The position numbers and the translations under genes are program-made. A stretch of 64,000 bases of DNA from Bacteroidota bacterium (GTDB lineage Bacteria > Bacteroidota > Bacteroidia > Bacteroidales > JAADJA01), in assembly GCA_020444515.1 (NCBI GenBank), contig JAHLKX010000001.1, forward strand, positions 558,001 to 622,000, given 5' to 3'. Position 1 is the stretch's first letter. Each line of letters starts with the position of its first letter. Shown here in pieces: positions 19,175 to 29,742 of this stretch. The notes beneath the pieces were generated by a model, which was not told the origin of the DNA, ran no database searches, and saw only the letters and a program-made list of their open reading frames with translations.

Positions 19175-21852
19175 ATTATCCGATTTGGGAACTTTACGGA
19201 TTTAACAGTGGCACCATCGTTGCCATTATTGCTGTTACACATGCATTTATTGCACACCTTGCCGTGGGTGGTGGCTTATTCCTCTGGCTGACCGATTTAA
19301 AAAGTGTTCGGGAAAACAATCTTCAAATAAAAGCTTATGTTAAAAAGCATATTTGGTTTTTCCTCTTGCTGACGATGGTTTTTGGTGGAGTATCAGGTGT
19401 TGGGATTTGGTTTATTATTGCCCTTTCAAACCCTGCTGCAACATCTTCGCTGATCCATAGCTTTGTATTTGGGTGGGCTATTGAATGGGTATTTTTTATA
19501 GGAGAAATCGCAGCCCTGCTGATTTACCATTATCGTTTCGACACAATGAAACCGAAATACAGGTTGCAGGTTTCCTTTCTTTATTTCTTGTTTGCTTGGT
19601 TAAGCATGGTCATTATCAATGGCATACTGGCTTATATGCTTACACCAGGGAAATGGCTTGAAACGCAAAATTTTTGGGATGGATTTTTTAATCCAACCTA
19701 TTTTTCTTCTCTCTTTTTCAGAACAGCTGCAGCAGTCATGATCGCCGGTTTGTTCGGATATATTACGGTTGTTTTTCGTGAGACAGGAGAGTTCAGAACA
19801 AAAATGCTCAGGTATTGCACGAAATGGTTATTGTATCCGACACCTTTCATTGCCGTTACAGCTTACTGGTATTATATTTCAGTTCCAGGAGTAATTCGAG
19901 AAACTGCTTTTCAACTGAATCCCCAATCAGAATTGGTTGTCGTTGTATTTTTTATCACCTCAGCACTGGTCTTTGTTGGAGGATTGTATTTCGCCTTAAA
20001 AACCAGTCCTGCTATACAAAGAATCCTGGTGTTTGTTTTTATTTTGTTCGGGTTGGGATGGTATGGAAGTTTTGAGTATCTGCGGGAGTACGCTCGAAAA
20101 CCTTACATCATTTACGATTATATGTATTCAACATCCATCCTGAAAAAAGATGTAGCCATGCTGAATAAAGAGGGAGTGCTGCGCCATGCAAAATGGACAC
20201 CATTAAAAAAGATCACTGCTGAAAACAGTTTACAAGCAGGCAGGGAGTTGTTTAATATTCAATGCCTGCCTTGTCATACCGTAGGCGGCGTTAAAAATGA
20301 TATAAAGGAAAAAACCCAAAACCTGACCTATATGGGTATGATTTCCCAGATTTACGGGCAGGGAAAAATTCTGGATTACATGCCGGAATTTGTGGGAACG
20401 CAGCATGAAATGGAAGCACTGGCAGCATTTATAACAGCCGACATAAATAAAAAGAATCTCACTACCGAATTATCTCAATTTGAGCCGAAACCAGTTAAAA
20501 ATGAAATCCCCGACTTTGATCAGAAAAATGATGAATATGTGCTTTTGGCCTGGAATGATCTTGGAATGCATTGCATTTCTGACTGTGAACCCTGGTTCAT
20601 TTTATTACCTCCTGCTAATACACTGGAAGCCCAATTGATTAAAAGAGGTCCTTTACCTGAAATCATTCATGAAGGTGTTGAAATACGGTATCAGGTCCAA
20701 AAAGGATTTGAAAACCCATCGGACCATGTTCAATTGTGGGAGTTTGCAGAAAGTTATTTTGGCAAAAAACTGGAAAAAAATATTGGTTTGGCAGGAAAGG
20801 GATTGAGCGGTGTCTTTGATTACAACCAAGACCGGAATAGTTTTATAGCAGAATTTATCCCGGTTGTTCCTTATAATGATGATGGTTCTTTTAATCCGTA
20901 TCCGCAATTTTATTTGGAGGCTGTTGATAAAGGTACCGGGAAAATATTGATGGCTACAAAAACAGTGGCGCCTGTTTCAACTGAAATGGGCTGTAGAAAT
21001 TGCCATGGAGGCGGATGGAAAGTTAATGGTGTTTCGGGAGTGGCAGATGAAACCGCGATCAATATTCTTAAGGTACACGATAGGATCAATGGTACAAATC
21101 TATACGAAACTGCATTGGCAGGAAAACCTCAATTGTGCCAGGGATGTCATGCAGATCCTGCTCTAGGGGCACCCGGAAAACCAGAACATAACAACTTTTC
21201 TACGGCCATGCATGGCTGGCACGCCAATTATATGTACATTGAAGGTGGTAAAGCTTGTGTGATGTGTCATCCGGCTTCTCCAACGGGCAATACACGCTGC
21301 AACAGGGGAATACATCCACAATTGGGTCTGAATTGCACCCATTGCCATGGAACCCTTGCCGATCATGCTTCAGGCTTGCTAAATGCCCAACTCACAACAA
21401 ACAGCAGCAAAAGACTAATCAAGTATTTGAAAACAGTTTATGCGGAATCACCCAGCAATATAAATCCAAGGTTACCCTGGTTGCAAGAACCAGATTGCCT
21501 GGGGTGTCACGAAGACTTTAATAAACCGGAGGAAGGTTTTACCAGTTTTAACAAATGGAATAAGGAATTTGAAGAACTCTTCAGGATCAGAACCGGTGAT
21601 GGAGGAGTAAGATGTGAAGCGTGTCATAATTCAACTCACTCCATCTATCCGGCAAGAAATGATTTTGGATGGAATAAAGATAATACTCAACCCATGCAAT
21701 ATAGTGGTAAACCTTTGCCGATCGGTTCTGAGTTTTCTTGCGAAGTATGCCATAAACAAAAAATGGAGGGATCGATTCACCATCCCAATATGGAAAGGAT
21801 GTTTAGAAATATTGATCTGCCAATAAAAGAAGGGTTGATGATCGGTCTTTAA
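19171..21852 (+). CDS. CydA-like membrane domain fused to c-type cytochrome region with eight CXXCH motifs
   Basis: N-terminal ITHAFIAHLAVGGGLFLWLTD...GWAIEWVFFIGEIAALLIY; CLPCH, CRNCH, CQGCH, CVMCH, CTHCH, CLGCH, CEACH, CEVCH; ATGA overlap with the previous gene. Confidence 0.75.
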   Translation: MNYPIWELYGFNSGTIVAIIAVTHAFIAHLAVGGGLFLWLTDLKSVRENNLQIKAYVKKHIWFFLLLTMVFGGVSGVGIWFIIALSNPAATSSLIHSFVFGWAIEWVFFIGEIAALLIYHYRFDTMKPKYRLQVSFLYFLFAWLSMVIINGILAYMLTPGKWLETQNFWDGFFNPTYFSSLFFRTAAAVMIAGLFGYITVVFRETGEFRTKMLRYCTKWLLYPTPFIAVTAYWYYISVPGVIRETAFQLNPQSELVVVVFFITSALVFVGGLYFALKTSPAIQRILVFVFILFGLGWYGSFEYLREYARKPYIIYDYMYSTSILKKDVAMLNKEGVLRHAKWTPLKKITAENSLQAGRELFNIQCLPCHTVGGVKNDIKEKTQNLTYMGMISQIYGQGKILDYMPEFVGTQHEMEALAAFITADINKKNLTTELSQFEPKPVKNEIPDFDQKNDEYVLLAWNDLGMHCISDCEPWFILLPPANTLEAQLIKRGPLPEIIHEGVEIRYQVQKGFENPSDHVQLWEFAESYFGKKLEKNIGLAGKGLSGVFDYNQDRNSFIAEFIPVVPYNDDGSFNPYPQFYLEAVDKGTGKILMATKTVAPVSTEMGCRNCHGGGWKVNGVSGVADETAINILKVHDRINGTNLYETALAGKPQLCQGCHADPALGAPGKPEHNNFSTAMHGWHANYMYIEGGKACVMCHPASPTGNTRCNRGIHPQLGLNCTHCHGTLADHASGLLNAQLTTNSSKRLIKYLKTVYAESPSNINPRLPWLQEPDCLGCHEDFNKPEEGFTSFNKWNKEFEELFRIRTGDGGVRCEACHNSTHSIYPARNDFGWNKDNTQPMQYSGKPLPIGSEFSCEVCHKQKMEGSIHHPNMERMFRNIDLPIKEGLMIGL

Positions 21853-21949
21853 CATCAATAGTTTACTGATGTTTCCAAATCAAGCTCAGCCAACATCACA
21901 CTAGCATTTGTCCTATAATTAATATTATGTTAAATTGATGATTTATTGT

Positions 21950-21982
21950 AAAGGGGGATCAGAATCAGACCTGTCCCCCTTT
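21950..21982. terminator. Bidirectional terminator between convergent genes
   Basis: AAAGGGGGA...TCCCCCTTT, 9-bp stem. Confidence 0.65.
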
Positions 21983-21999
21983 AGTTTCTTTAAGTGTTA

Positions 22000-23262
22000 T
22001 TACATCCCATCCATTTCTGCCTCAATTTCGTTTTTCTTATCCATCATATCCAAACGGATATAAATTTCTTTGAGGGATGCCATGGTAGCCATATCATTAG
22101 GTTCCATTTCATGGGCTTTTTCAAGATATGGTAAACTTTTTTTCAAATAGTCATCAGCTAAGGATTTTAAAACCTCATATTCTTTTTGTTTGTCAATGGG
22201 TAGATTATTGGCGCTATCAATGACAACTGCCGCTTTATTCACATACAAAGCTCCCATGTTGTAAATCGGGTCAAAATAATCCGCTCTAATGGCTATAGAA
22301 CGCTCATAAGCATTGACTGCTTTTAAGAAAGCGTCTTCCCTAACCTCTCCTGATTTGGATTTATCATCAGCAATTTCATTGTATTTGGCCCCGATTGCAA
22401 AAAAGATGGTGGCGTTGGTTGTATCCATCTCCGCCGCTTTCTCCAGATTATTAAGCGCTTCTTCTGTCATTTCTTCTGCCAGGAACATATTGGTTTGATT
22501 CAGCAATAGGTTGAGATCATCAGGGAAACGCTCCCTGCCCATTTCATAAACTTTCAATGCCTTTTCAACATCTTTGTCCTGATTGTAGTTGATTCCAGCC
22601 AATGAGGAATAAATACTGGATTTGGGATAATTCATTTCTACCAGTTGCTCAAGGGTTGAGCGCGCTTTGTCATAATCCTGCCCCAGTTCGGCTGAGACGC
22701 TGATATAGTATATGGTTGTGGTATCATTGGTGCCTGCCTCTTTATAGATGTCATAGGCTTTTTCGAATGATTTTACCGCACCCATGAAAGCATTCCTTGC
22801 AGCTGCAGAGTCCTGAACATCCAATGCCCCCATACCATCATTGAATCTGTTGGCTCCATCATTGAAATAAGCCTCCCCGACAATGGGCATGAAATTATTG
22901 ATATCATTGGTGTACTGATCCTTATCATCAAGTTCTTTGGCCCTTACATAAGCCTCATAAGCTTTATTCAGGGCATCAGGATCCAGGTTCCGGTACTCGT
23001 CATTGGTACTCCTGTAAATATCAATATAAATGTTTCCTCGGTAGAACCATGTCTTGGCATCATTCATGGTTTTTTCGTGTGTAATGGCTTTATCGATATA
23101 TTCTTTGGCTTTGTCCAGTTTCCCGTCCTTGTGATAGTTATAGGCACTCACAACGGCAGCTTTCTGAGTAAAACCAGCAACCATCAGCATAACAAATGTG
23201 ATTAACAATGTTGTTCTCTTCATAACTATTTTTTTATTGTGTTGATATTTTTGTCTTTGCAA
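22000..23262 (-). CDS. Tetratricopeptide repeat protein
   Basis: Signal peptide and multiple TPR-like helices; lies downstream of gyrA. Confidence 0.8.
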   Translation of the reverse strand: MQRQKYQHNKKIVMKRTTLLITFVMLMVAGFTQKAAVVSAYNYHKDGKLDKAKEYIDKAITHEKTMNDAKTWFYRGNIYIDIYRSTNDEYRNLDPDALNKAYEAYVRAKELDDKDQYTNDINNFMPIVGEAYFNDGANRFNDGMGALDVQDSAAARNAFMGAVKSFEKAYDIYKEAGTNDTTTIYYISVSAELGQDYDKARSTLEQLVEMNYPKSSIYSSLAGINYNQDKDVEKALKVYEMGRERFPDDLNLLLNQTNMFLAEEMTEEALNNLEKAAEMDTTNATIFFAIGAKYNEIADDKSKSGEVREDAFLKAVNAYERSIAIRADYFDPIYNMGALYVNKAAVVIDSANNLPIDKQKEYEVLKSLADDYLKKSLPYLEKAHEMEPNDMATMASLKEIYIRLDMMDKKNEIEAEMDGM

Positions 23263-23394
23263 TGCAAAGGTATTAATTTAACAACAATTTAACGATTTTT
23301 CAAATCAATAACCAGGCCAATTTGGAACGGTTCTCAGTCTATCAAGTGGTTTTTACTTCAATAATAAGTTGAGTTAATTTAGTATAAATACCTG

Positions 23395-25944
23395 TTATTC
23401 TTCATTTTCAGGAATAGAATCCAGTGTTTCTGATGGGCCCTCTTCCCCACCTTCAGTTGTTTCGGTCAAAGCATCAGCCTGTTCCTCTGCATCCTCATCA
23501 ATTTCAACCCTAGCCACAGCGGCGATATGATCATCATCACGAAGATTTATCAATCTAACACCCTGTGTTGCTCTTCCCATCACTCTTAAGTTTTCTACTG
23601 CCAGGCGGATCAGGATCCCATTGCGGGTTATAATCATCAGATCATAGTTGTCGGTCACTGCTTTAATGGCGATTAATTTACCCGTTTTGTCCGTAATGTT
23701 AATGGTTTTCACACCTTTACCACCCCGGTTTGTGATCCGGTAATCATCCAGGTTGGAACGTTTGCCATAACCATTTTCAGAAACGACCAGTACATCCTGT
23801 TCTCCATTTTCCATGCAGATCATCCCGATCACTTCATCCCTGGACCCGCCAAGGGTTATTCCTCGAACACCAGAAGCATTCCGACCCATAGGCCTTACCG
23901 TATTTTCAGGAAAACGTATCGCCCTGCCCGACTTCAAAGCCATCATGATTTCATTTTGACCATTGGTAAGTTTGGCCTCAAGCAGGTTGTCGCCCTCTTT
24001 GATATTCACTGCAATGATCCCATTTTGGCGGGGTCGCGAATAGGCTTCCAGAGACGTTTTTTTGATGGTTCCCTTTTTGGTGGCCAAAACAATGAAATTA
24101 TTCTCACAATATTCCTTATCGGTCAAATCCTTTACATTGATAAACGCCCTTACATTATCATCCTGTGCAATATTGATCAGATTTTGTATGGCTCTGCCTT
24201 TGGATGTTTTTGTTCCTTCAGGAATTTCATAGACCCTTAGCCAGTAACATTTTCCAAGCTCCGTAAAAAGCAAGATATAATTATGATTGGTAGCAATAAA
24301 AAGATGTTCCAGAAAGTCTTCATCACGTGTTTTGCTACCACGTGATCCAATTCCACCCCTGTTTTGTCTTCTGTATTCGGTGAGGGGTGTGCGTTTGATA
24401 TAACCAAGATGTGAAATGGTAATGACGACCTCTTCATCAGCAATGGTATCGGTAATATTAAAATCTTTCCCTGTGTATTCGATCTCAGTTCTTGTATCAT
24501 CACCATATTTCTCCTTGATTTCAAGCATTTCATCTTTTATGATCTGCATTCTGAGTGCTTCATCTGCCAGTATCTCTTTCAATTTTTCAATCAGCTTCAA
24601 TAATTCAGTATACTCTTCTTTAAGTTTTTCCTGCTCCAATCCGGTGAGTTTTTGAAGACGCATGTCAAGGATGGCCCGAGCCTGGATTTCACTGAGATCA
24701 AATTGCTCCATGAGTCCATTGCGGGCATCTTCAGGAGTTCGTGATGCCCTGATCAAGGCGATGACATCGTCAAGATGATCCAGGGCAATAATCAATCCTT
24801 CTAAAATATGGGCTTTTTTCTCGGCCTCATCCAGTTCATACTGGGTTTTACGAATGAGAACCTTGTGTCTGTGCTCTACATAATAGTGGATCAGGTCTTT
24901 CAGGTTAAGCAACATCGGCCGGCCATTGACCAAAGCAATATTGTTGACACTGAAGGAAGACTGGAGCTGGGTATACTGATAAAGTTTATTCAAAGTGACA
25001 TTGGGTATGGCTTCCCGTTTCAGCTCATAGACAATCCTTAAACCATCTTTATCGGATTCATCCCGTATATCAGAAATTCCATCAATTTTTTTCTCGTTGA
25101 CCAGGTCAGCAGCTTTTTTAATCATTTCGGCTTTGTTCACCTGATAGGGAATAGAGGTAACGATGATCCTTGCCTTTCCATGATCATCTTCTTCAATAAT
25201 GGCCTCTCCCCTAACGACAATTCGTCCGCGACCGGTCTCGTAAGCACTTTTTACACCATCATAACCATAGATGAGCCCGCCGGTAGGAAAATCAGGTCCT
25301 TTGATAAATTTCATCAATTCAGGGATGGTAATGTCGCGGTTATCAATATAGGCTACAACACCCTCAAGGACTTCCGTGAGGTTGTGCGGTGGCATGTTGG
25401 TCGCCATACCTACAGCTATTCCGGAAGCTCCATTGACCAGAAGGTTAGGGATTTTAGCAGGTAACACCGTTGGTTCTTCCAGGGTGTCGTCAAAATTAAG
25501 TTGAAAATCTACGGTATTTTTATTGATATCAGCCAGCATTTCTTCCGCAATTTTCCTTAGTCTTGCCTCCGTGTACCGCATTGCTGCAGGGCTATCACCA
25601 TCCATAGACCCAAAGTTTCCCTGACCATCAACCAGGGGATACCGCAATGACCAATGTTGGGCCATACGCACCATTGCATCATAAACACTGGTATCACCAT
25701 GGGGGTGATACTTACCTAAAACCTCTCCGACAATTCTCGCGGATTTCTTATAGGACCTGTTTGAAAGTACACCCAGATCAAGCATTCCGTAAAGCACACG
25801 TCGATGAACAGGTTTCAATCCATCACGAACATCAGGCAATGCACGCGACACGATGACTGACATCGAATAATCGATGTAAGCAGCCTTCATCTGGTTCTCA
25901 ATATTTACCTTGATGATCCGTTCTCCGTTTTGTTCATTTTCCAT
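23395..25944 (-). CDS. gyrA: DNA gyrase subunit A
   Basis: [46 protein letters not shown] (active-site Tyr region [10 protein letters not shown]), GyrA beta-propeller with [24 protein letters not shown]; acidic tail. Confidence 0.97.
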   Translation of the reverse strand: MENEQNGERIIKVNIENQMKAAYIDYSMSVIVSRALPDVRDGLKPVHRRVLYGMLDLGVLSNRSYKKSARIVGEVLGKYHPHGDTSVYDAMVRMAQHWSLRYPLVDGQGNFGSMDGDSPAAMRYTEARLRKIAEEMLADINKNTVDFQLNFDDTLEEPTVLPAKIPNLLVNGASGIAVGMATNMPPHNLTEVLEGVVAYIDNRDITIPELMKFIKGPDFPTGGLIYGYDGVKSAYETGRGRIVVRGEAIIEEDDHGKARIIVTSIPYQVNKAEMIKKAADLVNEKKIDGISDIRDESDKDGLRIVYELKREAIPNVTLNKLYQYTQLQSSFSVNNIALVNGRPMLLNLKDLIHYYVEHRHKVLIRKTQYELDEAEKKAHILEGLIIALDHLDDVIALIRASRTPEDARNGLMEQFDLSEIQARAILDMRLQKLTGLEQEKLKEEYTELLKLIEKLKEILADEALRMQIIKDEMLEIKEKYGDDTRTEIEYTGKDFNITDTIADEEVVITISHLGYIKRTPLTEYRRQNRGGIGSRGSKTRDEDFLEHLFIATNHNYILLFTELGKCYWLRVYEIPEGTKTSKGRAIQNLINIAQDDNVRAFINVKDLTDKEYCENNFIVLATKKGTIKKTSLEAYSRPRQNGIIAVNIKEGDNLLEAKLTNGQNEIMMALKSGRAIRFPENTVRPMGRNASGVRGITLGGSRDEVIGMICMENGEQDVLVVSENGYGKRSNLDDYRITNRGGKGVKTINITDKTGKLIAIKAVTDNYDLMIITRNGILIRLAVENLRVMGRATQGVRLINLRDDDHIAAVARVEIDEDAEEQADALTETTEGGEEGPSETLDSIPENEE

Positions 25945-26065
25945 TTTATACTAGCTTCAATAACAGTTAATTACAAGTTTTCAGAAAAGGATACGAATGT
26001 AGCAATTTTTCAGCTAAAAAACCTTGTTTTTAGCTTACTTTTATTACTAACACAGCCGTGTTAAT

Positions 26066-26090
26066 AAAAAAAGCCCCTCCGGCTATTTTT
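26066..26090. terminator. Terminator-like hairpin inside the gyrA/clpC divergent region
   Basis: AAAAAAAGCC-CCTCC-GGCTATTTTT (short stem, U/A runs both sides). Confidence 0.35.
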
Positions 26091-26290
26091 CCGTACATTT
26101 GTAAATAAATTTGAATCCTGCGTCAACTTGTCATGGTTGATTTTGTTATACACTTAGGTAGGGTTTTTGATAACAGCCTATCTAGCGAAAATATCGCGAA
26201 ACTAAAAAGTTATATAGACCGTTAATAAACGACTAAAGTCGAAATATCTGTTCGGCCTGATCGTTAAAGAATAGAATTTGAACGAAACAC

Positions 26291-28843
26291 ATGGAAGCTA
26301 AATTTTCTCAAAGAGTTAAAGACGTATTATCATATAGCCGTGAAGAAGCCATCAGGCTTGGAAATGATTATATTGGACTGGAACATTTACTTTTAGGCAT
26401 TATCAGAGAAGGTGAAGGTATGGCTATCCAAATTCTCACCTATTTTGGTATTGATTTATCAAAGATCAGAAAAGAGATAGAAGTGGCCATTGCCAATAAT
26501 TCAGAAGGTAAGTCCAGGAAAACAGAAAATATCCCCCTCATTAAACAGGCTGAGAGGGCTCTCAAGATCACCTATCTTGAGGCCAAGCTATTCAATAGCG
26601 AACTCATTGGAACAGAGCATTTATTATTGGCCATCTTGAAAGACAATGATAACATTGTAACCCGCTCTTTCAGTACATATGGCGTTGATTATGATGCAGT
26701 AAAAGATGAATTGAAGGCCATTATGTCCAATGCTGAAGATTCAGGAATTGAACCCCGGGATGAACTCCCAGGTGGCACAGCGCATGATGATCCTGATGAA
26801 GGTGGAAAGGAATTTGGGGGCAGTATTAAAAAAATATCGGATTCCAAATCAAAAACACCTGTCCTGGATAATTTTGGTCGGGATATTACAAAATATGCTG
26901 AGGAGGGTCGTCTTGATCCCATCGTTGGAAGAAAACGCGAACTGGAACGGATTGCGCAGATTTTAAGCCGTCGGAAGAAAAATAATCCCATCCTGATCGG
27001 AGAACCCGGTGTTGGAAAATCAGCTATTGCAGAAGGACTTGCCCTACGAATAGTTGAAAGAAAGGTTTCCAGGGCATTGTTCAACAAAAGGATTGTTACA
27101 CTTGATCTGGCTTCACTGGTAGCGGGAACAAAGTATCGTGGTCAGTTTGAAGAAAGGATGAAAGCCGTTCTCAATGAACTGGAAAAAAACCCTGACATTA
27201 TACTTTTTATTGATGAAATTCACACCATCGTTGGTGCCGGAAATGCATCCGGATCACTGGATGCAAGCAATATGTTCAAACCAGCGCTTGCAAGGGGCGA
27301 AATACAATGCATTGGTGCCACTACCCTGGATGAATACCGACAATATATTGAAAAAGACGGAGCACTCGAGCGTCGGTTCCAGAAAGTTCTGGTTGATCCG
27401 ACTTCACCGGATGAAACCGTGGAAATTCTGAATAACATTAAGGAAAAATATGAAGATCATCATTTGGTAAATTATTCGGATGATGCCATAAAGGCTTGTG
27501 TGAATCTTACCATGCGTTATATTAGCGACCGGTATCTCCCCGACAAGGCCATTGATGCCCTGGATGAGGCCGGATCACGGGTTCATATTACCAACATTCA
27601 TGTTCCGGTTGAGATCATTGATATTGAAAACAGGATTGAAGAAACCAAAGCAAAAAAGACACAGGCCATCAATAATCAAAAATTTGAAGAGGCAGCCAAA
27701 TTCCGTGACATAGAAAGAAAACTACAGGAAGATCTGGACCAGGAAAAACGGAAATGGGAAGAGGAATCAAAGATCCACCGTGAAGAGGTCTCGGAAGAGA
27801 ATGTTGCTGAGGTGATTGCCATGATGACAGGCGTCCCGGTTCAGCGGATTGCTCAAAATGAAAGTGAGCGTTTGGTAAGTATGGAAACAGATCTGGGAGG
27901 TTCTGTGATCGGACAGGATGAAGCCATTAAAAAAGTAGTCAAGTCCATCCGCCGTAACCGGGCCGGATTGAAAGATCCCAATAAACCGATTGGTACCTTT
28001 ATTTTCCTGGGACCAACCGGTGTTGGCAAAACCCACTTGGCCAAGGTTCTAGCCCGCTATCTTTTCGATACAGAAGATGCACTTGTGCGGGTTGATATGA
28101 GTGAATATATGGAAAAATTTGCCGTTTCACGGTTGGTTGGAGCACCTCCGGGATATGTTGGATATGAAGAAGGGGGTCAGTTAACTGAAAAAGTGCGACG
28201 CAAGCCCTACTCTATCGTTTTACTTGATGAAATTGAAAAAGCCCATCCGGATGTGTTCCATTTGCTACTCCAGGTCTTAGATGATGGTGTTCTGACTGAT
28301 AGTTTTGGACGAAAAGTTGATTTTAAGAATACCATTCTGATCATGACCAGTAATATTGGCTCACGCCAGTTAAAAGATTTTGGTCAGGGCGTTGGATTCA
28401 ATACAGCTGCCAAAAAATCAGCGCGTTCATCTTATGCAAAAGGTGTCATCGAAAATGCATTAAAGAAAGCCTTCACACCTGAATTCCTCAATCGGATTGA
28501 TGATGTGGTCATATTTGAATCACTTGAAAGAGAGGATATCCATAAGATCATTGATATTGAACTCAATTATTTATTTAAGCGAATTAAAGATTTGGGATAT
28601 ACCATTGATGTTACCAAAAAAGCCAAAGATTTTATTGTTGATAAAGGCTGGGATGAACAGTATGGTGCCCGTCCACTCAAACGCGCCATTCAAAAATATG
28701 TGGAAGATCCACTTGCTGAAGAGATCATCAAACACAATCTTGGCAGCGGCGATAAGATCATCGTTGACTTCAAAGGGAAAGGCGATGCGGAAGAATTGAT
28801 CATCAATATTCAAAAGGCTAAAAAAGAGATAGCAAAATCCTGA
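26291..28843 (+). CDS. clpC: ATP-dependent Clp protease ATP-binding subunit ClpC
   Basis: Clp_N repeats, two Walker A motifs ([28 protein letters not shown]), UVR-like middle region. Confidence 0.96.
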   Translation: MEAKFSQRVKDVLSYSREEAIRLGNDYIGLEHLLLGIIREGEGMAIQILTYFGIDLSKIRKEIEVAIANNSEGKSRKTENIPLIKQAERALKITYLEAKLFNSELIGTEHLLLAILKDNDNIVTRSFSTYGVDYDAVKDELKAIMSNAEDSGIEPRDELPGGTAHDDPDEGGKEFGGSIKKISDSKSKTPVLDNFGRDITKYAEEGRLDPIVGRKRELERIAQILSRRKKNNPILIGEPGVGKSAIAEGLALRIVERKVSRALFNKRIVTLDLASLVAGTKYRGQFEERMKAVLNELEKNPDIILFIDEIHTIVGAGNASGSLDASNMFKPALARGEIQCIGATTLDEYRQYIEKDGALERRFQKVLVDPTSPDETVEILNNIKEKYEDHHLVNYSDDAIKACVNLTMRYISDRYLPDKAIDALDEAGSRVHITNIHVPVEIIDIENRIEETKAKKTQAINNQKFEEAAKFRDIERKLQEDLDQEKRKWEEESKIHREEVSEENVAEVIAMMTGVPVQRIAQNESERLVSMETDLGGSVIGQDEAIKKVVKSIRRNRAGLKDPNKPIGTFIFLGPTGVGKTHLAKVLARYLFDTEDALVRVDMSEYMEKFAVSRLVGAPPGYVGYEEGGQLTEKVRRKPYSIVLLDEIEKAHPDVFHLLLQVLDDGVLTDSFGRKVDFKNTILIMTSNIGSRQLKDFGQGVGFNTAAKKSARSSYAKGVIENALKKAFTPEFLNRIDDVVIFESLEREDIHKIIDIELNYLFKRIKDLGYTIDVTKKAKDFIVDKGWDEQYGARPLKRAIQKYVEDPLAEEIIKHNLGSGDKIIVDFKGKGDAEELIINIQKAKKEIAKS

Positions 28844-28849
28844 CGACAC

Positions 28850-28876
28850 AAGGCTGCTATTAAGCAGCCTTTTTTA
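28850..28876 (+). terminator. Rho-independent terminator of clpC
   Basis: AAGGCTGCT-ATTA-AGCAGCCTT followed by T-run. Confidence 0.88.
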
Positions 28877-29623
28877 TTAAAAGGTTACAGCCGATTCTTT
28901 TAAATCTTTTTTCTGTAGGTCGCTTCCGAAATGAACGCCCAGATTTCCCATCATCTTTTGTATCCATTCTATGTCCGGATTGTAGATATTTAATTCAACC
29001 GAAAAACCTGTGTCCCTGAATACAATTCTATTCCCATCATTATCTTTTAAAGTAAAGGCATTATTTTCATCGGTCGGTATGTGAACAGCATATCTCCTAT
29101 TCAATTTTTGGATAAGGGATGCAGCATCAATGGCCTCTTTCTCCCTTCTGAACCTGAATTGGCCCATTACCAGCATGTTATCAATGAAAAAATAAACCAG
29201 CATGGCTTCATAATCATAAACCAGGGCACGGTATCCTGCAACAATAAAATGAGGAAGTTTGGAGTGTGGATCCGATATAGTGAGATAATCAGGATCACCA
29301 TTTTTTCTGAAGAAATTATCATATTGCTTTCCCACCTTATAGTTGGCAAATCCAATTTCATCTTTTGTTTCGAACTCCACCTTGGGTTGGGTTTTGAAAA
29401 CGGACAGAATATAATCCCAGGGTTCATCTTTTATAGCATCGGGGTACGGCCTGTTAATCAGGTATCGGTTATACAAGCGAAGGTACTTATAATGGTACCG
29501 TCCATAAATTAGTCTGGTTAGCAGAAATTTTATTTGAATCCTAAAAATAAAAATCAGGATCATGAAGATGACTGCTGCAATCAATAAAATTTCAAATAAA
29601 GAAAGGGTTTCGATCAATGACAT
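28877..29623 (-). CDS. Hypothetical protein with one N-terminal TM helix
   Basis: Long ORF, TM LFEILLIAAVIFMILIFIFRI; no family recognised. Confidence 0.65.
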   Translation of the reverse strand: MSLIETLSLFEILLIAAVIFMILIFIFRIQIKFLLTRLIYGRYHYKYLRLYNRYLINRPYPDAIKDEPWDYILSVFKTQPKVEFETKDEIGFANYKVGKQYDNFFRKNGDPDYLTISDPHSKLPHFIVAGYRALVYDYEAMLVYFFIDNMLVMGQFRFRREKEAIDAASLIQKLNRRYAVHIPTDENNAFTLKDNDGNRIVFRDTGFSVELNIYNPDIEWIQKMMGNLGVHFGSDLQKKDLKESAVTF

Positions 29624-29677
29624 GAACTATATGGTTTATCACGATTTTTTTAGATTCTGCACAAAATTAGGAATTTT

Positions 29678-29698
29678 ATATATCTACCATTAGATATA
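29678..29698. promoter_or_regulatory. Inverted repeat in promoter region of acyl-CoA dehydrogenase
   Basis: ATATATCTA-CCAT-TAGATATAT dyad directly upstream of a TATTTTTG (-7-like) box at 29703-29710. Confidence 0.4.
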
Positions 29699-29742
29699 TT
29701 TATATTTTTGGCCGAAATTTAAAATTACTAAATCCCTGTACT

